In this document: one piece after another, positions 42,088 to 51,479 of the stretch
Position numbering within the stretch: the stretch's first letter is position 1
How the letters are laid out: each line of letters starts with the position of its first letter
Origin: Acidisphaera sp. L21
GTDB taxonomy: Bacteria; Pseudomonadota; Alphaproteobacteria; Acetobacterales; Acetobacteraceae
Length of the DNA stretch: 64,000 nt
Direction of reading: 5' to 3'
Assembly (NCBI RefSeq): GCF_009765685.1
Contig: NZ_LMUY01000075.1
Location: forward strand, 76,223 to 140,222
Program-made: the position numbers and the translations under genes
The notes under the pieces: generated by a model
Seen by the model: the letters and a program-made list of their open reading frames with translations, nothing else
Database searches by the model: none
Told to the model about the DNA's origin: nothing

Positions 42088-44363
42088 CCGTGGCCCAGAT
42101 CGTCCAGTGCCCGGTGCGCCGCCCGGATCAGCGCCGCCTCGATCACCGCCAGGAAATCACCGCCCTCCGTTTCCGTCGTCCACGGGTCCATCGTCGTCGA
42201 GATCAGGAAATCGACCCCCAACTCCGCCTGCGGAATCACCCCCAACCGGCGCGAGAACGCGTCCACGAACTGATGCCCATAAACCCGCGGCTCGAACCGG
42301 GACGACGTCAGCACCAAATCCAGATCGCTCACATCCGCCCGCGGCTCGATCAGGCTGCAATACTGGAACACCCGGTCGTTGAACGCGTTCGCCTTCGCCA
42401 GGTCGGTATTCATCCGACCATCCGGCGTGCGGAAGTTCAGCGAAAACGCCAGAATCACCTGGTCCGATCCTAGCGACGTGAACAGCCGCTTCGCCTCCGG
42501 ATCGGCCCCCAGCCTCGCCTCCAACCCAACATTGTCGGCATTGACGAACTGGCGGATCGCCGCCCGTTCCGCGGCCAATTCGTCATCCGGGCGCCGGGCA
42601 CGCTCCGCCGGGGTGGCGTTGAACATCGTCACCCGGAACCGCGTGTCGTCCAGCGTGTGCAGCCGGCAGAACAGCCGCTTGGACGTCCACATGCACTGCC
42701 CAAGGATGTGACCGTAGCCAGACCGGTCCGGCCGGATCACCCGATGCGCCAGCCACACCGCCGCCGCGGCGGACCCGGGCTTCGACCCTTCCACCCCATA
42801 GATCCCAACCGTCGGCTCCGCCTGGCTATGGAACACCACCGGCGCCTGCAGCGAAATCGCGTCCCGCATCGCCGCGTTTCGGTAGCACAGCGCGCCAGCC
42901 GGGTAGGGGATATAGCCGCCCTTGTGCGGATCGACGGTGATGCTGTCGGCTTTGCCCAGTACCGCGTATTGCCGCTGCACATAGTCGCTCATCGCCAGCG
43001 TCGGCACGCCCACGTCTTCATCAGCCGACCCGGCCTCGCGCAGCATACAGCGGAAATACCCGCCCCAGGCCGCATCGGCATGGATGGCGAAGTTCAGCCC
43101 ATGCGCGCGCGAGCGTTCCCGCAATGCCAGCAACCCGGCCAGCGGATCGACCGCGCTCTCCTCCGTGCTGCCGATCACCGCGACCGTGGCCAGCACCGGC
43201 ACCCGGCGCCGCAGCAGGTCGATCAGCGTGCTCTCCACGTGTTCCAGATCCAGCCTGGCGTCTCGGTCCACCCGCTGGATTATCACCGCGTTCTGCCCCA
43301 ACCCCAGCAGCGTCGCCGCCTTCGGCCAGGAATAATGGCTGGTCGCAGGCGCCAGGAAGACCGGCGTCTCCTGCACGTCCCGCATGAACGAGCGATAGAA
43401 ATTTATCAGCCCGACATTTTGCACCGAGTACGCGCCCAGCATCCGCGTCAGCATGTCCGGCGGGATGCCCAGGTCGGTCAGCGCCCGCGGCAGCCCGGCG
43501 ACCGCATCGATGTCCAGGTTCAACAGCGTCCAGGTGTCCAACTCCACCAGCCGGGCCATCCCGCCCTGCCACAACGGCACCTCCAACCCCTTGGCCTCGC
43601 TCAGCGCCGGCACTTCGCGAATGGCCTGGCGGATCGACACTGCGGCGAATTTCAGGTTTCGCGCCGCCCACAGCGCCTCCACATTGGCGACCGTCCCGCC
43701 GCTGGTGATGTGCCCCCACGGCAGCGGCTTGCCCGGCTTGGGCGCCTTGCCCTCCGGCGGCACGTAGTAGCCCAGCATCCGGCACAGATCGTTCCCGACC
43801 TCGATCTCCAGCCGTGTGGTCACCGGCGATGCCTCGGCCGCCACGTTGTTCTGGTTGTACAGCATCCCGGCGAACAGCCCGATCGTGGCTGGCAGCACCT
43901 GGTCCCACAGCATATGCCCCTGATACCGCATCGAGGCGAACGGCGCGGACAACTTCAACTTGTCCAGCAGCTCCGCCACATCGGCACGCAGCCGGGCCAC
44001 GCCCTCCTGGAACCCGGTGGAGGCGCGCATCGCGCTCGTAATGTGCGTCGGGTCGTCCGGGTGAAAGCCGCGGCGGAACTCGGCGTGGCTGTCGATCGCC
44101 GACATGATCAACTCTTTCAGCAGATCGACGTTTTCCGCCTTCGGCCCCAGGAACCAAGCCTCCGGGACGCCCCTGGTAGACCCTTCCAGCCCCAGCGGGC
44201 CACGCAGTTCCTGGTCCCACTTCTCCCGCGCGCGCTTGTGCCGCGCCGGCATCAACGCCTCTGGCACGTCGGATGGCAGGTAGGGGGAAACGGTGGAGAC
44301 GTCATCGCTCATACCCCCCAATCCTGCCCCATGTTGTCCTGTGCTCTTGCCCGTATCGCTCAT
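42084..44363 (-). CDS. PLP-dependent group II decarboxylase
   Basis: This 759-residue enzyme is a long group II pyridoxal-phosphate decarboxylase, of the size of tyrosine/DOPA decarboxylases from lactobacilli and related bacterial proteins. The PLP lysine is Lys481 in ITVDPHKGGYIPYPAG, the cofactor aspartate is Asp430 in AIHADAAWGGYF, and a stacking histidine is in SHYSWPKA. The substrate is probably an aromatic or acidic amino acid, unresolved here. The ATG overlaps the upstream SDR stop (ATGA); ATG 44312 is an alternative start. Confidence 0.85.
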   Translation of the reverse strand: MSDTGKSTGQHGAGLGGMSDDVSTVSPYLPSDVPEALMPARHKRAREKWDQELRGPLGLEGSTRGVPEAWFLGPKAENVDLLKELIMSAIDSHAEFRRGFHPDDPTHITSAMRASTGFQEGVARLRADVAELLDKLKLSAPFASMRYQGHMLWDQVLPATIGLFAGMLYNQNNVAAEASPVTTRLEIEVGNDLCRMLGYYVPPEGKAPKPGKPLPWGHITSGGTVANVEALWAARNLKFAAVSIRQAIREVPALSEAKGLEVPLWQGGMARLVELDTWTLLNLDIDAVAGLPRALTDLGIPPDMLTRMLGAYSVQNVGLINFYRSFMRDVQETPVFLAPATSHYSWPKAATLLGLGQNAVIIQRVDRDARLDLEHVESTLIDLLRRRVPVLATVAVIGSTEESAVDPLAGLLALRERSRAHGLNFAIHADAAWGGYFRCMLREAGSADEDVGVPTLAMSDYVQRQYAVLGKADSITVDPHKGGYIPYPAGALCYRNAAMRDAISLQAPVVFHSQAEPTVGIYGVEGSKPGSAAAAVWLAHRVIRPDRSGYGHILGQCMWTSKRLFCRLHTLDDTRFRVTMFNATPAERARRPDDELAAERAAIRQFVNADNVGLEARLGADPEAKRLFTSLGSDQVILAFSLNFRTPDGRMNTDLAKANAFNDRVFQYCSLIEPRADVSDLDLVLTSSRFEPRVYGHQFVDAFSRRLGVIPQAELGVDFLISTTMDPWTTETEGGDFLAVIEAALIRAAHRALDDLGHG

Positions 44364-45103
44364 GGGCCCAGCAACTGGCCGCCATCGACGATGATGCTCT
44401 GCCCCGTCACCCAGCGCGCCTTGCTAGAGGCGAGGAACAGCACGACCTCGGCAATCTCCTCCGGCGTGCCCATGCGGCCGAACGGGATCTGCGCCAGGGT
44501 GCCGTTGTACAGCGCCGGGTCTTCGGTGCGCCGCCGCTCCCACGTGCCACCCGGGAACTCGATCGAGCCGGGGGCGACGCAGTTCACCCGAACACCGCTC
44601 GCCGCATACATCTTTGCCTGGCTCGCCGTGTAGTGCATGACCGCGGCCTTGATCGCGCCGTAGGGCGGGTTCCGCTTGGTCGGGCGCAACGCGGAGATGG
44701 AGGAGATGTTGACGATGCTGCCCCCCGGCTGCGCCTGCAAAAACGGCAACGCGGCCTGGCTGGCCCGCACGATCGCCATCAAATCCACCGAGACGGAGGC
44801 AGCCCACCCGGCCTCGTCATCTGCCGAGCCAAACCCCGAGGCATTGTTCACCAATACGTCAACGCCACCCAGCGCCTTCGCGGCCGCCGGTAAGAATTTC
44901 GCGATTGCATCCGCATCCGCCAGGTCGACCTGCCCGGTGAACGAGCTGGGTCCCATCTCGGCCTTGGCGCTCGCCAACGCCTCCGCACCGCGCGCGCAGA
45001 TGGCGACCGCAGCACCCTCAGCCGCGAATCCCAATGCGATAGAGCGGCCGATGCCCTTGCTGCCGCCCATCACCACGACCCGCTTACCCGACCATTGGTT
45101 CAT
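44360..45103 (-). CDS. Short-chain dehydrogenase/reductase
   Basis: This 247-residue SDR has the NAD(P)-binding GGSKGIG motif at 13-19, NNASG at 86-90, the catalytic serine in NISSIS (132-137), and Tyr148/Lys152 in PPYGAIKAA. The C-terminal WVTGQSIIVDGG is the classical family ending. I use ATG 45103, since the residues before it do not belong to the fold. It is the first gene of an SDR-decarboxylase-xthA run with 4-nt overlaps. Confidence 0.9.
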   Translation of the reverse strand: MNQWSGKRVVVMGGSKGIGRSIALGFAAEGAAVAICARGAEALASAKAEMGPSSFTGQVDLADADAIAKFLPAAAKALGGVDVLVNNASGFGSADDEAGWAASVSVDLMAIVRASQAALPFLQAQPGGSIVNISSISALRPTKRNPPYGAIKAAVMHYTASQAKMYAASGVRVNCVAPGSIEFPGGTWERRRTEDPALYNGTLAQIPFGRMGTPEEIAEVVLFLASSKARWVTGQSIIVDGGQLLGP

Positions 45104-45330
45104 CGCTGCGTTCCCGTTACCAATTCGCCACATAGGAGACGGCGCGTCGCTTCCGGGCAAGTGTCTGCCGCAGATATGAGATTTAAGCTGCGTTCGATCT
45201 TGAATTCATGCCGATGATCGTCAACAAAGTAATGCAGGATCGATGCAATACGCTCCGCGGCCTTGGAAAGGCTGGGGTCCGTACCGATCTGCCGGACTAA
45301 GCGCGAGATTTAGGGCAGAGGATTGAGTAC

Positions 45331-46011
45331 TTGAGACCCCCGAAGGACAGCCGTCAGCGGCAACCGCGTCGTCGCGGATTCGACGACGACAATTTCTATG
45401 GCAACGCGCCGCCCCCGCCGGTATTCCCGTCGTTTGCGCCGCCGCCTTCCTCCGCGCCGCAGCTCCAAGCGACGGTGAAGTGGTACAACCCCGATAAGGG
45501 GTTCGGCTTCGTGGAACTGGCGGATGGTTCCGGTGACGTGTTCTTGCACGCCAACGCTCTGCAGGCCTCTGGCTTCCAGCAGGTCAGCCAGGGCGCCACG
45601 CTGCAGGTCCGCGTCGGCCAAGGCCAGAAAGGCAGACAGGTGGAGCAGGTGCTCGCGGTGGACGAAAGCACCGCCTCCAGCGCCCCGGCCGCACCCCGTG
45701 GTCCGCGCCCCGCCGGTGGCGGCTACGGCGGCGCCGGTGGCGCAGCGGAGGGCGGCTTCCGCTCCCCACGCCCGCCGCGCCCGCCGATGGATAGCGGCCC
45801 GGGTGTCGAGATGACCGGGACGGTGAAGTGGTATGACCCCAACAAGGGCTTCGGCTTCATCTCCCCGCAGGATGGCGGCAAAGACGTGTTCGTCCATGCC
45901 ACCGCGCTCGAGCGTGCGGGCAAGCCACCGTTGACGGAGGGCCAGTCGGTCCGCGTCGTCGTCGGCCAGGGCCAGAAGGGACCGGAGGTTCGTTCGATCC
46001 TGGGCGACTAG
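45331..46011 (+). CDS. Double cold-shock-domain protein
   Basis: This 226-residue protein has two cold-shock domains, each with the RNA-binding motifs: first ATVKWYNPDKGFGFVELAD and DVFLHANAL (about 46-105), second GTVKWYDPNKGFGFISPQD and DVFVHATAL (about 160-225). They are joined by a Gly/Ala/Pro/Arg-rich linker, and an Arg-rich N-terminus precedes the first. Alphaproteobacterial double-CSD proteins of this kind bind RNA and are often stationary-phase or cold responsive. TTG 45331 is the likely start, with AGAGGA 11 nt upstream. A strong terminator follows. Confidence 0.88.
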   Translation: MRPPKDSRQRQPRRRGFDDDNFYGNAPPPPVFPSFAPPPSSAPQLQATVKWYNPDKGFGFVELADGSGDVFLHANALQASGFQQVSQGATLQVRVGQGQKGRQVEQVLAVDESTASSAPAAPRGPRPAGGGYGGAGGAAEGGFRSPRPPRPPMDSGPGVEMTGTVKWYDPNKGFGFISPQDGGKDVFVHATALERAGKPPLTEGQSVRVVVGQGQKGPEVRSILGD

Positions 46012-46035
46012 GCTTCGGCGAAACCGGTTGAGATT

Positions 46036-46068
46036 AGGGGCGGTCCGGCAACGGGCCGCCCCTTTTTC
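46036..46068 (+). terminator. Rho-independent terminator after the cold-shock gene
   Basis: A 12-bp stem (46036-46047 with 46052-46063, one G-U pair) capped by a GCAA tetraloop is followed by TTTTT. This is the most convincing intrinsic terminator in the window. Confidence 0.92.
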
Positions 46069-46142
46069 TTTGCCATTCCATCTTCCCGGCGGGCCCGGCG
46101 GGTAGCAGAGTGGTCGCCTCGTTCCCGGGAAAGGACCCGCCA

Positions 46143-47297
46143 ATGGATCACGATTTTGTCCTACGCAACGGCCGCGTGGTGGACCCCGGCACCGGGCGGG
46201 ACGAGGTGACCGACGTCGCCTTCGCCGGCGGCAAGGTCGCCGCGATTGGCGCCGGGCTGCGCGGCAAGGCCGATCGCGACGTCAGCGGCTGCATCGTCAT
46301 GCCGGGCAACATCGATTTCCACACACATGTGTATTGGGGCGGCACGTCCATCAGCATCGATGGCGACGCGCTCGCCCGGCGCTGTGGCACCACCACCTGG
46401 CTGGATGTCGGCTCCGCCGGGCCGGGCAATTTCGCCGGGTTCCGCAAGCACGTGATGGAGGTCAGCCAGACCCGCATCCTCGCCTACCTGCACGTTAGCC
46501 ACGCCGGCATCTTCGCCTTCTCCCCGCAGATAATGGTGGGTGAGAGCCAGGACATGCGACTGATGGACACCGAAACCTGCGCCAGGGTCGCCCTCGCCAA
46601 CCCGGACCTGATCCGCGGCATCAAGGTCCGCCTCGGCGCCAACACCTCCGGCGTCAACGGCATCGCGCCGCTATTCCACGCGCTGGAGGCCGCGGATAAG
46701 GCCGGGTTGCCGGTGATGGTGCATATCGACCGCCCGCCGCCGCGCTACACCGATGTCCTGAAGGAATTGCGGCCTGGCGACACGCTCACTCATTGCTTCA
46801 AGCCATTCCCCAACGCCCCGATCACGGCGGACGGCAAGATCAAGGACGGCGTGTGGGAAGCGCGGGAGCGCGGCGTCATCTTCGACATCGCGCACGGCAA
46901 GGGCTCGTTCGACTTCGACGTGGCAGAGGCGATGCTCGCCGGCGGCTTCCAGCCCGACATCATCAGTTCGGACGTTCACGTCCTGTGCATCGATGGCCCG
47001 GCCTTCGACAATATGGAGACGATGAGCAAGTTCCTCTACCTCGGCATGCCCATCCCCGACATCGTCCGCGCCGTCACCCACACGCCGGCCAAGGTGTTGA
47101 AGCGGCCGGATCTGGGCGATCTGTCGGTTGGCAGCACCGGTGACGCGACGATCATGCGGGTGGAGGAGGGGCGGTTCGGCTTCACCGACGTCTCGAACAA
47201 GACCCGCACCGGCCGGCAGCGCTTCGCGTTGGACAGCATGGTGGTGGGCGGTGCGCTGTGGCACACCGCCGGGCAACAGGCGCTGGCGGCGAACTAG
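46143..47297 (+). CDS. Amidohydrolase-family metallohydrolase, deacetylase-like
   Basis: This 384-residue TIM-barrel metal hydrolase has the metal site start PGNIDFHTHVYWGG, a likely carbamylated lysine in IRGIKVRLGANTSG, histidines in VMVHIDRPP and DTLTHCF, and the aspartate of ISSDVHV. It resembles dihydroorotase-like deacetylases of the EF_0837/AHA family. It probably hydrolyses an N-acyl amino acid or cyclic amide; the later amidase gene could be functionally related. ATG 46143 follows AAAGGA by 8 nt. Confidence 0.85.
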   Translation: MDHDFVLRNGRVVDPGTGRDEVTDVAFAGGKVAAIGAGLRGKADRDVSGCIVMPGNIDFHTHVYWGGTSISIDGDALARRCGTTTWLDVGSAGPGNFAGFRKHVMEVSQTRILAYLHVSHAGIFAFSPQIMVGESQDMRLMDTETCARVALANPDLIRGIKVRLGANTSGVNGIAPLFHALEAADKAGLPVMVHIDRPPPRYTDVLKELRPGDTLTHCFKPFPNAPITADGKIKDGVWEARERGVIFDIAHGKGSFDFDVAEAMLAGGFQPDIISSDVHVLCIDGPAFDNMETMSKFLYLGMPIPDIVRAVTHTPAKVLKRPDLGDLSVGSTGDATIMRVEEGRFGFTDVSNKTRTGRQRFALDSMVVGGALWHTAGQQALAAN

Positions 47298-47307
47298 CCG
47301 AGCCGTA

Positions 47308-47778
47308 CTAGCCGGCGCGCAGGGTGACGGACGCGCGGTTGCGCAACCGCCGCGTCATCACCAGCGCACCGAACCCCGCCACCAGCAGAGCCTCCAGCCA
47401 CTCCTTCCGCGAGGCGTCGCGGCCGGCCAGCAGTAGGAACACGCTGGACACCAGCACCAGCGCCAAGCGCCCGCGGTTACCCGCGCGGATCGAAAGGATG
47501 GTCAGCGGTACGAAGGCCACGAACGCGCCGATCGCCAAGGCGGGGATGAAGCTGGCTGCCAGGTTGGGTAGCAGCGATAGCTGCATATCCACCCATTGCG
47601 CCGCGTAGACCACCAGCGCCCAGGCCGCCACCAGCGTGTAATTGGCGCCAAAGACATACGCCACCAGCGCCGCCAGCAAGCTGACGATCCAGATCAGGAT
47701 AATGGGGTTCGAACGCACGGCTTTCTCCAACTCTGCACCGGCGCTGTGTAGCACGGTCGCGGTCCACTGGCCCATCAT
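47308..47778 (-). CDS. Small membrane protein, unknown
   Basis: This 156-residue protein has about four hydrophobic segments (IILIWIVSLLAALVAYVFGA, LVAAWALVVYAAQWV, FIPALAIGAFVAFVPLTIL and ALVLVSSVFLLLAG) and a basic C-terminal tail. No domain is recognised. It faces the metallohydrolase gene convergently, and its upstream region borders the amidase gene. It is probably an inner-membrane protein of unknown role. Confidence 0.65.
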   Translation of the reverse strand: MMGQWTATVLHSAGAELEKAVRSNPIILIWIVSLLAALVAYVFGANYTLVAAWALVVYAAQWVDMQLSLLPNLAASFIPALAIGAFVAFVPLTILSIRAGNRGRLALVLVSSVFLLLAGRDASRKEWLEALLVAGFGALVMTRRLRNRASVTLRAG

Positions 47779-47894
47779 AGGGTTGCCCTACGCCCGGCCG
47801 CCATCGACGGCGCCGGGCCCCGCCGCTAAACTGCCGCACCCGCCAGCCCGGCGGCTGCTTAGGATGGCCCTTTGCCGCCTTGATGGAGCCCACC

Positions 47895-49166
47895 ATGGAC
47901 CCAGCCGACCTCACCGCCATCGCCGCCCGGGCCAGGATCGCTGCCGGGCAATTGACCCCCGCGGCCCTGATGGAGGCATGCCTGGCCCGCATCGCGGAGC
48001 GGGAGCCGACGCTGCACGCGATGGCCTACCTCGACCCGGCGCTTGCCCGGCTTGGCGCCGCACGCGCCCGTCCCGGCGCGCTGCACGGCCTGCCACTGGG
48101 CGTGAAGGACGTGCTGGACACGGCCGATATGGTCACCGAGTACAACTCACCCATCTGGAAGGGCCACCAGCCACGCGCAGACGCCGGTGCGGTGGCCTGG
48201 GCGCGTGCCGCCGGCGCCGTGGTGGTGGGCAAGACGGTCACCACCGAATTCGCCACGCGAACGCCCGGCCCCACCACCAACCCGCACAACCCCGCCCACA
48301 CGCCCGGCGGCTCCAGCAGCGGCTCGGCTGCGGGGGTGGCCGCCGGGTATTTCCCGTTCGCATTCGGCACGCAGACGGCCGGCAGCGTCATCCGCCCAGC
48401 CGCCTACTGCGGCGTCGTCGGCTACAAGCCGACCTACGGCACCATCGAGCGGCATGGCATGAAGCTGATGTCCTTCTCGCTCGACACGATCGGGGTCATG
48501 GCGCGCACCGTTGCCGACTGCGCCCTGCTGGCCGGCGCCGTCTCGGGCCGCGACCTTGGCGATCCGGAGCAGGCGGCGTCCCGCCCGTGGCGCATCGGCC
48601 TCTGCCGCTCCCACGCCTGGGACAATGCCGACGCCGCAACGCAGACCCTGCTCCTGGATGCCGCGACCCGGTTGCGCAACGCCGGCGCCGTCGTCTCCGA
48701 CATCGAACTACCGCCGCTCTACACGGAGGCCGCGGAGGCGCACGCGCTGATGATGCTGTCCGAAAGTGCCCGCGCCATGGCATGGGAGTTGATGACCGCC
48801 CGCGACCAACTCAGCCCCGCCTTGCAGGAACGTCTGGAGTGGGGCCTCACCCACACGGCCGAGGCAGCCGACGCCGCCCGGGCCACCTTCGACGCCGCCC
48901 GGCGTGGTTTTGCCGACGTCACGTCCGAGTTCGATGTCTTGTTGACACCGTCCGCACCCGGCGAGGCGCCGCTCGGTATCGAGTGGACGGGGGAGCCGTC
49001 GTTCAACTCGCTTTGGACCGGGCTGCACGTTCCCTGCGTCACCGTTCCGGCGGGAATGGGTCCGGCCGGCCTGCCGCTGGGGCTGCAAATCGTCGGGCGC
49101 CAGGGCGAAGACAGCCGCACCTTGGCCGCTGCGCATTGGATCGGGAGCGTCGCCGCAAATCATTAA
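47895..49166 (+). CDS. Amidase-signature family amidase
   Basis: This 423-residue enzyme has the Ser-cisSer-Lys triad: Lys71 (GVKDVLD), Ser140 (PGGSSSGSAAG) and Ser164 (TQTAGSVIRP). It is shorter than GatA and lacks its tRNA-specific surroundings, so it probably hydrolyses free amides. ATG 47895 has TGGAG 6 nt upstream; an ATG at 47883 is also in frame. It follows the metallohydrolase locus, suggesting catabolism of amide compounds. Confidence 0.88.
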   Translation: MDPADLTAIAARARIAAGQLTPAALMEACLARIAEREPTLHAMAYLDPALARLGAARARPGALHGLPLGVKDVLDTADMVTEYNSPIWKGHQPRADAGAVAWARAAGAVVVGKTVTTEFATRTPGPTTNPHNPAHTPGGSSSGSAAGVAAGYFPFAFGTQTAGSVIRPAAYCGVVGYKPTYGTIERHGMKLMSFSLDTIGVMARTVADCALLAGAVSGRDLGDPEQAASRPWRIGLCRSHAWDNADAATQTLLLDAATRLRNAGAVVSDIELPPLYTEAAEAHALMMLSESARAMAWELMTARDQLSPALQERLEWGLTHTAEAADAARATFDAARRGFADVTSEFDVLLTPSAPGEAPLGIEWTGEPSFNSLWTGLHVPCVTVPAGMGPAGLPLGLQIVGRQGEDSRTLAAAHWIGSVAANH

Positions 49167-49277
49167 TGAGACTCCGCCCGAAGCCCTGTCCCTTTAAGAA
49201 GTTCTTCAGGCCGCTCACGGCATTCTGATCCTCGCCATCGGCCGCATCTTGCCGGTCGGGCGGATGGGGGTCACGGG

Positions 49278-50801
49278 TTGTCATTTCGTCGCGCAGTTCG
49301 CCCGCTCGGCCTTTCCTGGCAGATCATCATCCCGGCGGCCCTAGCCTTCGTGCTGTGTGCCGGGACGATGCTCGCCTGGACCATGCGCGCGCACGAGGCG
49401 TCGGCAGCCAGCGCTGCCGAGTTCGAGCACGAGATACTATTGCTGGGTTGCGCCGTATTGACCGTGGCGGTGATCGGGCTCGCGTGGCTGCTGCGCCGGA
49501 CACTGCGCCCGATCAATCTCCTCGCCGCCGCAACCCGCCAAATCGCCAGTGGTAATCTGGAACAACCGGTGCCCTGCGCCGACCGCACCGACCAGATCGG
49601 CCAGCTCGCCGTCTCATTGCAGCACCTACGGGACGAGGCCGTCGCCAAGCGCCGGCTGGAGGCCGAGGCCGTCGACCACCGCCGCCTCGCCGACGAGGCC
49701 CGCGCCCGGCACGAAGCCGAGGGCGAGAAGGCCGCCTGGGAACAGGCGCTGGTGGTGGAAGCCGTCGCGACGGCGCTGGAGCGGCTCGCCGGTGGCGACC
49801 TGACCTACCGTCTGCAAGATGAATTCGCCGCCGACTACGAAGCGCTGCGGGGCAATTTCAACGCCGCCAGCCACCGCCTGCAGGATGCGCTGACGGCGAT
49901 CCTCGGCAATGCGCATGGCATGCGGTCCGGCACCGGGGAAATTGCCCAGGCCGCCGACGATCTGTCCCGCCGGACCGAGCAGCAGGCCGCGACGCTGGAA
50001 CAAACCGCCGCGGCGCTGGACGAGATTACCACCACCGTCGGCAAGACGGCGCAGAATGCCCGCGATGCCGGCCGGGTCGTCGGCGACGCCAAGCGCGATG
50101 CCGATCAATCCAATGTCGTCGTCACCGACACGGTCGCCGCGATGGACGCGATCAAGGACTCCGCCAACCAGATCAGCCAGATCATCGGCGTCATCGACGA
50201 GATCGCGTTTCAGACCAACCTGCTTGCGCTCAACGCCGGGGTAGAGGCTGCACGGGCCGGTGACGCCGGGCGTGGTTTCGCCGTGGTCGCCAGTGAGGTG
50301 CGTGCCCTGGCCCAGCGTAGCGCCAGTGCGGCACGCGAAATCAAGACCCTCATCGCGACCTCCGCCACGCAGGTCGGCCGGGGCGTGGAATTGGTGGGTG
50401 AAACCGGTCGGTCACTGGGCCGGATCGTGGATAGGGTGATGCAGATTAACTCGGTGGTCACAGCCATCACCGATGCTTCGCAGGAACAGGCGGAGGCGTT
50501 GCAGCAGGTGAACACCGCCATCAACCAGATGGACCAGGTGACGCAGCAGAACGCCGCCATGGTGGAGCAATCCACCGCGGCCAGCCACAGCCTGGTGAAG
50601 GATGCCAACGAGCTGGTGGCGATGACGGCGCATTTCCAACTCGGCCAGTCGGCCGGGAAGGGCGATGTGGTCGCAATCGCCCCGACGCGCCGGCCCGCGG
50701 CCGCGCGGCCAGCCGCACAAGCGAGGGCGAAGGCCGGCCGTGGGGCCGCTGCCGTGGCCCGCAAGCCCGTGTTGGACGAACACGGATGGGAGGAGTTCTG
50801 A
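49278..50801 (+). CDS. Methyl-accepting chemotaxis protein without periplasmic domain
   Basis: This 507-residue MCP has membrane helices at about 14-35 and 53-73 with only some 16 residues between, so there is no periplasmic sensor. It continues with a HAMP domain, a charged helix ([25 protein letters not shown] in two parts), a second HAMP-like region, and a signalling domain whose tip is [27 protein letters not shown]. The C-terminus ends GWEEF, resembling the CheR/CheB-tethering pentapeptide NWETF. It may sense membrane or cytoplasmic state. The TTG start opens the che operon. Confidence 0.93.
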   Translation: MSFRRAVRPLGLSWQIIIPAALAFVLCAGTMLAWTMRAHEASAASAAEFEHEILLLGCAVLTVAVIGLAWLLRRTLRPINLLAAATRQIASGNLEQPVPCADRTDQIGQLAVSLQHLRDEAVAKRRLEAEAVDHRRLADEARARHEAEGEKAAWEQALVVEAVATALERLAGGDLTYRLQDEFAADYEALRGNFNAASHRLQDALTAILGNAHGMRSGTGEIAQAADDLSRRTEQQAATLEQTAAALDEITTTVGKTAQNARDAGRVVGDAKRDADQSNVVVTDTVAAMDAIKDSANQISQIIGVIDEIAFQTNLLALNAGVEAARAGDAGRGFAVVASEVRALAQRSASAAREIKTLIATSATQVGRGVELVGETGRSLGRIVDRVMQINSVVTAITDASQEQAEALQQVNTAINQMDQVTQQNAAMVEQSTAASHSLVKDANELVAMTAHFQLGQSAGKGDVVAIAPTRRPAAARPAAQARAKAGRGAAAVARKPVLDEHGWEEF

Positions 50802-50803
50802 GG

Positions 50804-51103
50804 ATGGAGCAATCAAGCGATGTGGGGATCACCGCCCTGCCGCCGGTGCTGGACCTGACGGCGGCCGGCCCGTTGGCGGCGGATCTGCTGGGCCGTCGTG
50901 GCGCCCCGCTGATGATCGATGGCTCCGGGGTGCAGCGTCTCGGCGCGCAATGCCTACAGGTCCTAATGGCCGCGAAGGCGACCTGGGCCGCAGACGGCAA
51001 CTACTTCTCGGTGGAGGCGCCATCCGACGCCTTGACCGAAACCCTCGCAGCACTCGGTGCTGCAGATCTTGTCTTCCAATCGACTGAGGAGAACCCCGCG
51101 TGA
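50804..51103 (+). CDS. STAS-domain protein in the che operon
   Basis: This 99-residue protein resembles a STAS (anti-sigma-antagonist) domain: VLDLTAAGPLAADLLGRRGAPLMIDGSGVQRLGAQCLQVLMAA. The position of the phosphorylatable Ser in SpoIIAA is occupied around DGSGVQRLG, so regulation by phosphorylation is possible but not shown. It starts 2 nt after the MCP stop with GGAGG upstream. STAS genes occur in this place in several alphaproteobacterial che operons. Confidence 0.8.
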   Translation: MEQSSDVGITALPPVLDLTAAGPLAADLLGRRGAPLMIDGSGVQRLGAQCLQVLMAAKATWAADGNYFSVEAPSDALTETLAALGAADLVFQSTEENPA

Positions 51104-51465
51104 CCAAAACCGTGCTGACCGTGGATGACTCGCGGACCATGCGCGACATGCTGCACCTGGCCCTGTCCGAGGCGGGCTACCGCGTCGTGCAGGCTGTCGA
51201 CGGCCTGGATGGGCTGGAGGTGCTGAAGGGCGAGAAGCCCGACGTGATCGTGACCGACATCAACATGCCCCGCATGGATGGTTTCGGCTTCATCGAGGGC
51301 GTGCGCAGCGATGTCGCCAACCGTGCGATCCCCATTCTGGTGCTGACCACCGAAAGCGACGCCGCGAAGAAGACGCGTGCCCGTGAGGCGGGTGCGACTG
51401 GCTGGATCATCAAGCCGTTCAACCCGACCAAGCTCGTCGACGCCCTGCGCCGCGTCGCCGCTTAA
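51100..51465 (+). CDS. cheY: CheY-type response regulator
   Basis: This 121-residue receiver has Asp9-Asp10 (LTVDDS), the phosphoacceptor Asp53 (VTDINMP), Thr83 (VLTTESD) and Lys105 (IIKPF). It is a full CheY that should be phosphorylated by CheA and act on the flagellar switch or as a phosphate sink. The GTG start overlaps the STAS stop. A second CheY-like gene lies later in the operon. Confidence 0.92.
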   Translation: MTKTVLTVDDSRTMRDMLHLALSEAGYRVVQAVDGLDGLEVLKGEKPDVIVTDINMPRMDGFGFIEGVRSDVANRAIPILVLTTESDAAKKTRAREAGATGWIIKPFNPTKLVDALRRVAA

Positions 51466-51479
51466 CTAGGGAGCCCAAA

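Noticed and set aside
42657-44633. Long plus-strand frame of about 658 codons opposite the decarboxylase gene
   Set aside because: Antisense shadow with Arg/His/Gln-rich translation and no motif; the minus strand encodes a complete PLP enzyme.
45208-45300. Possible 30-codon leader ORF upstream of the cold-shock gene
   Set aside because: There is no ribosome site, no conserved feature and no coupling to the downstream start.
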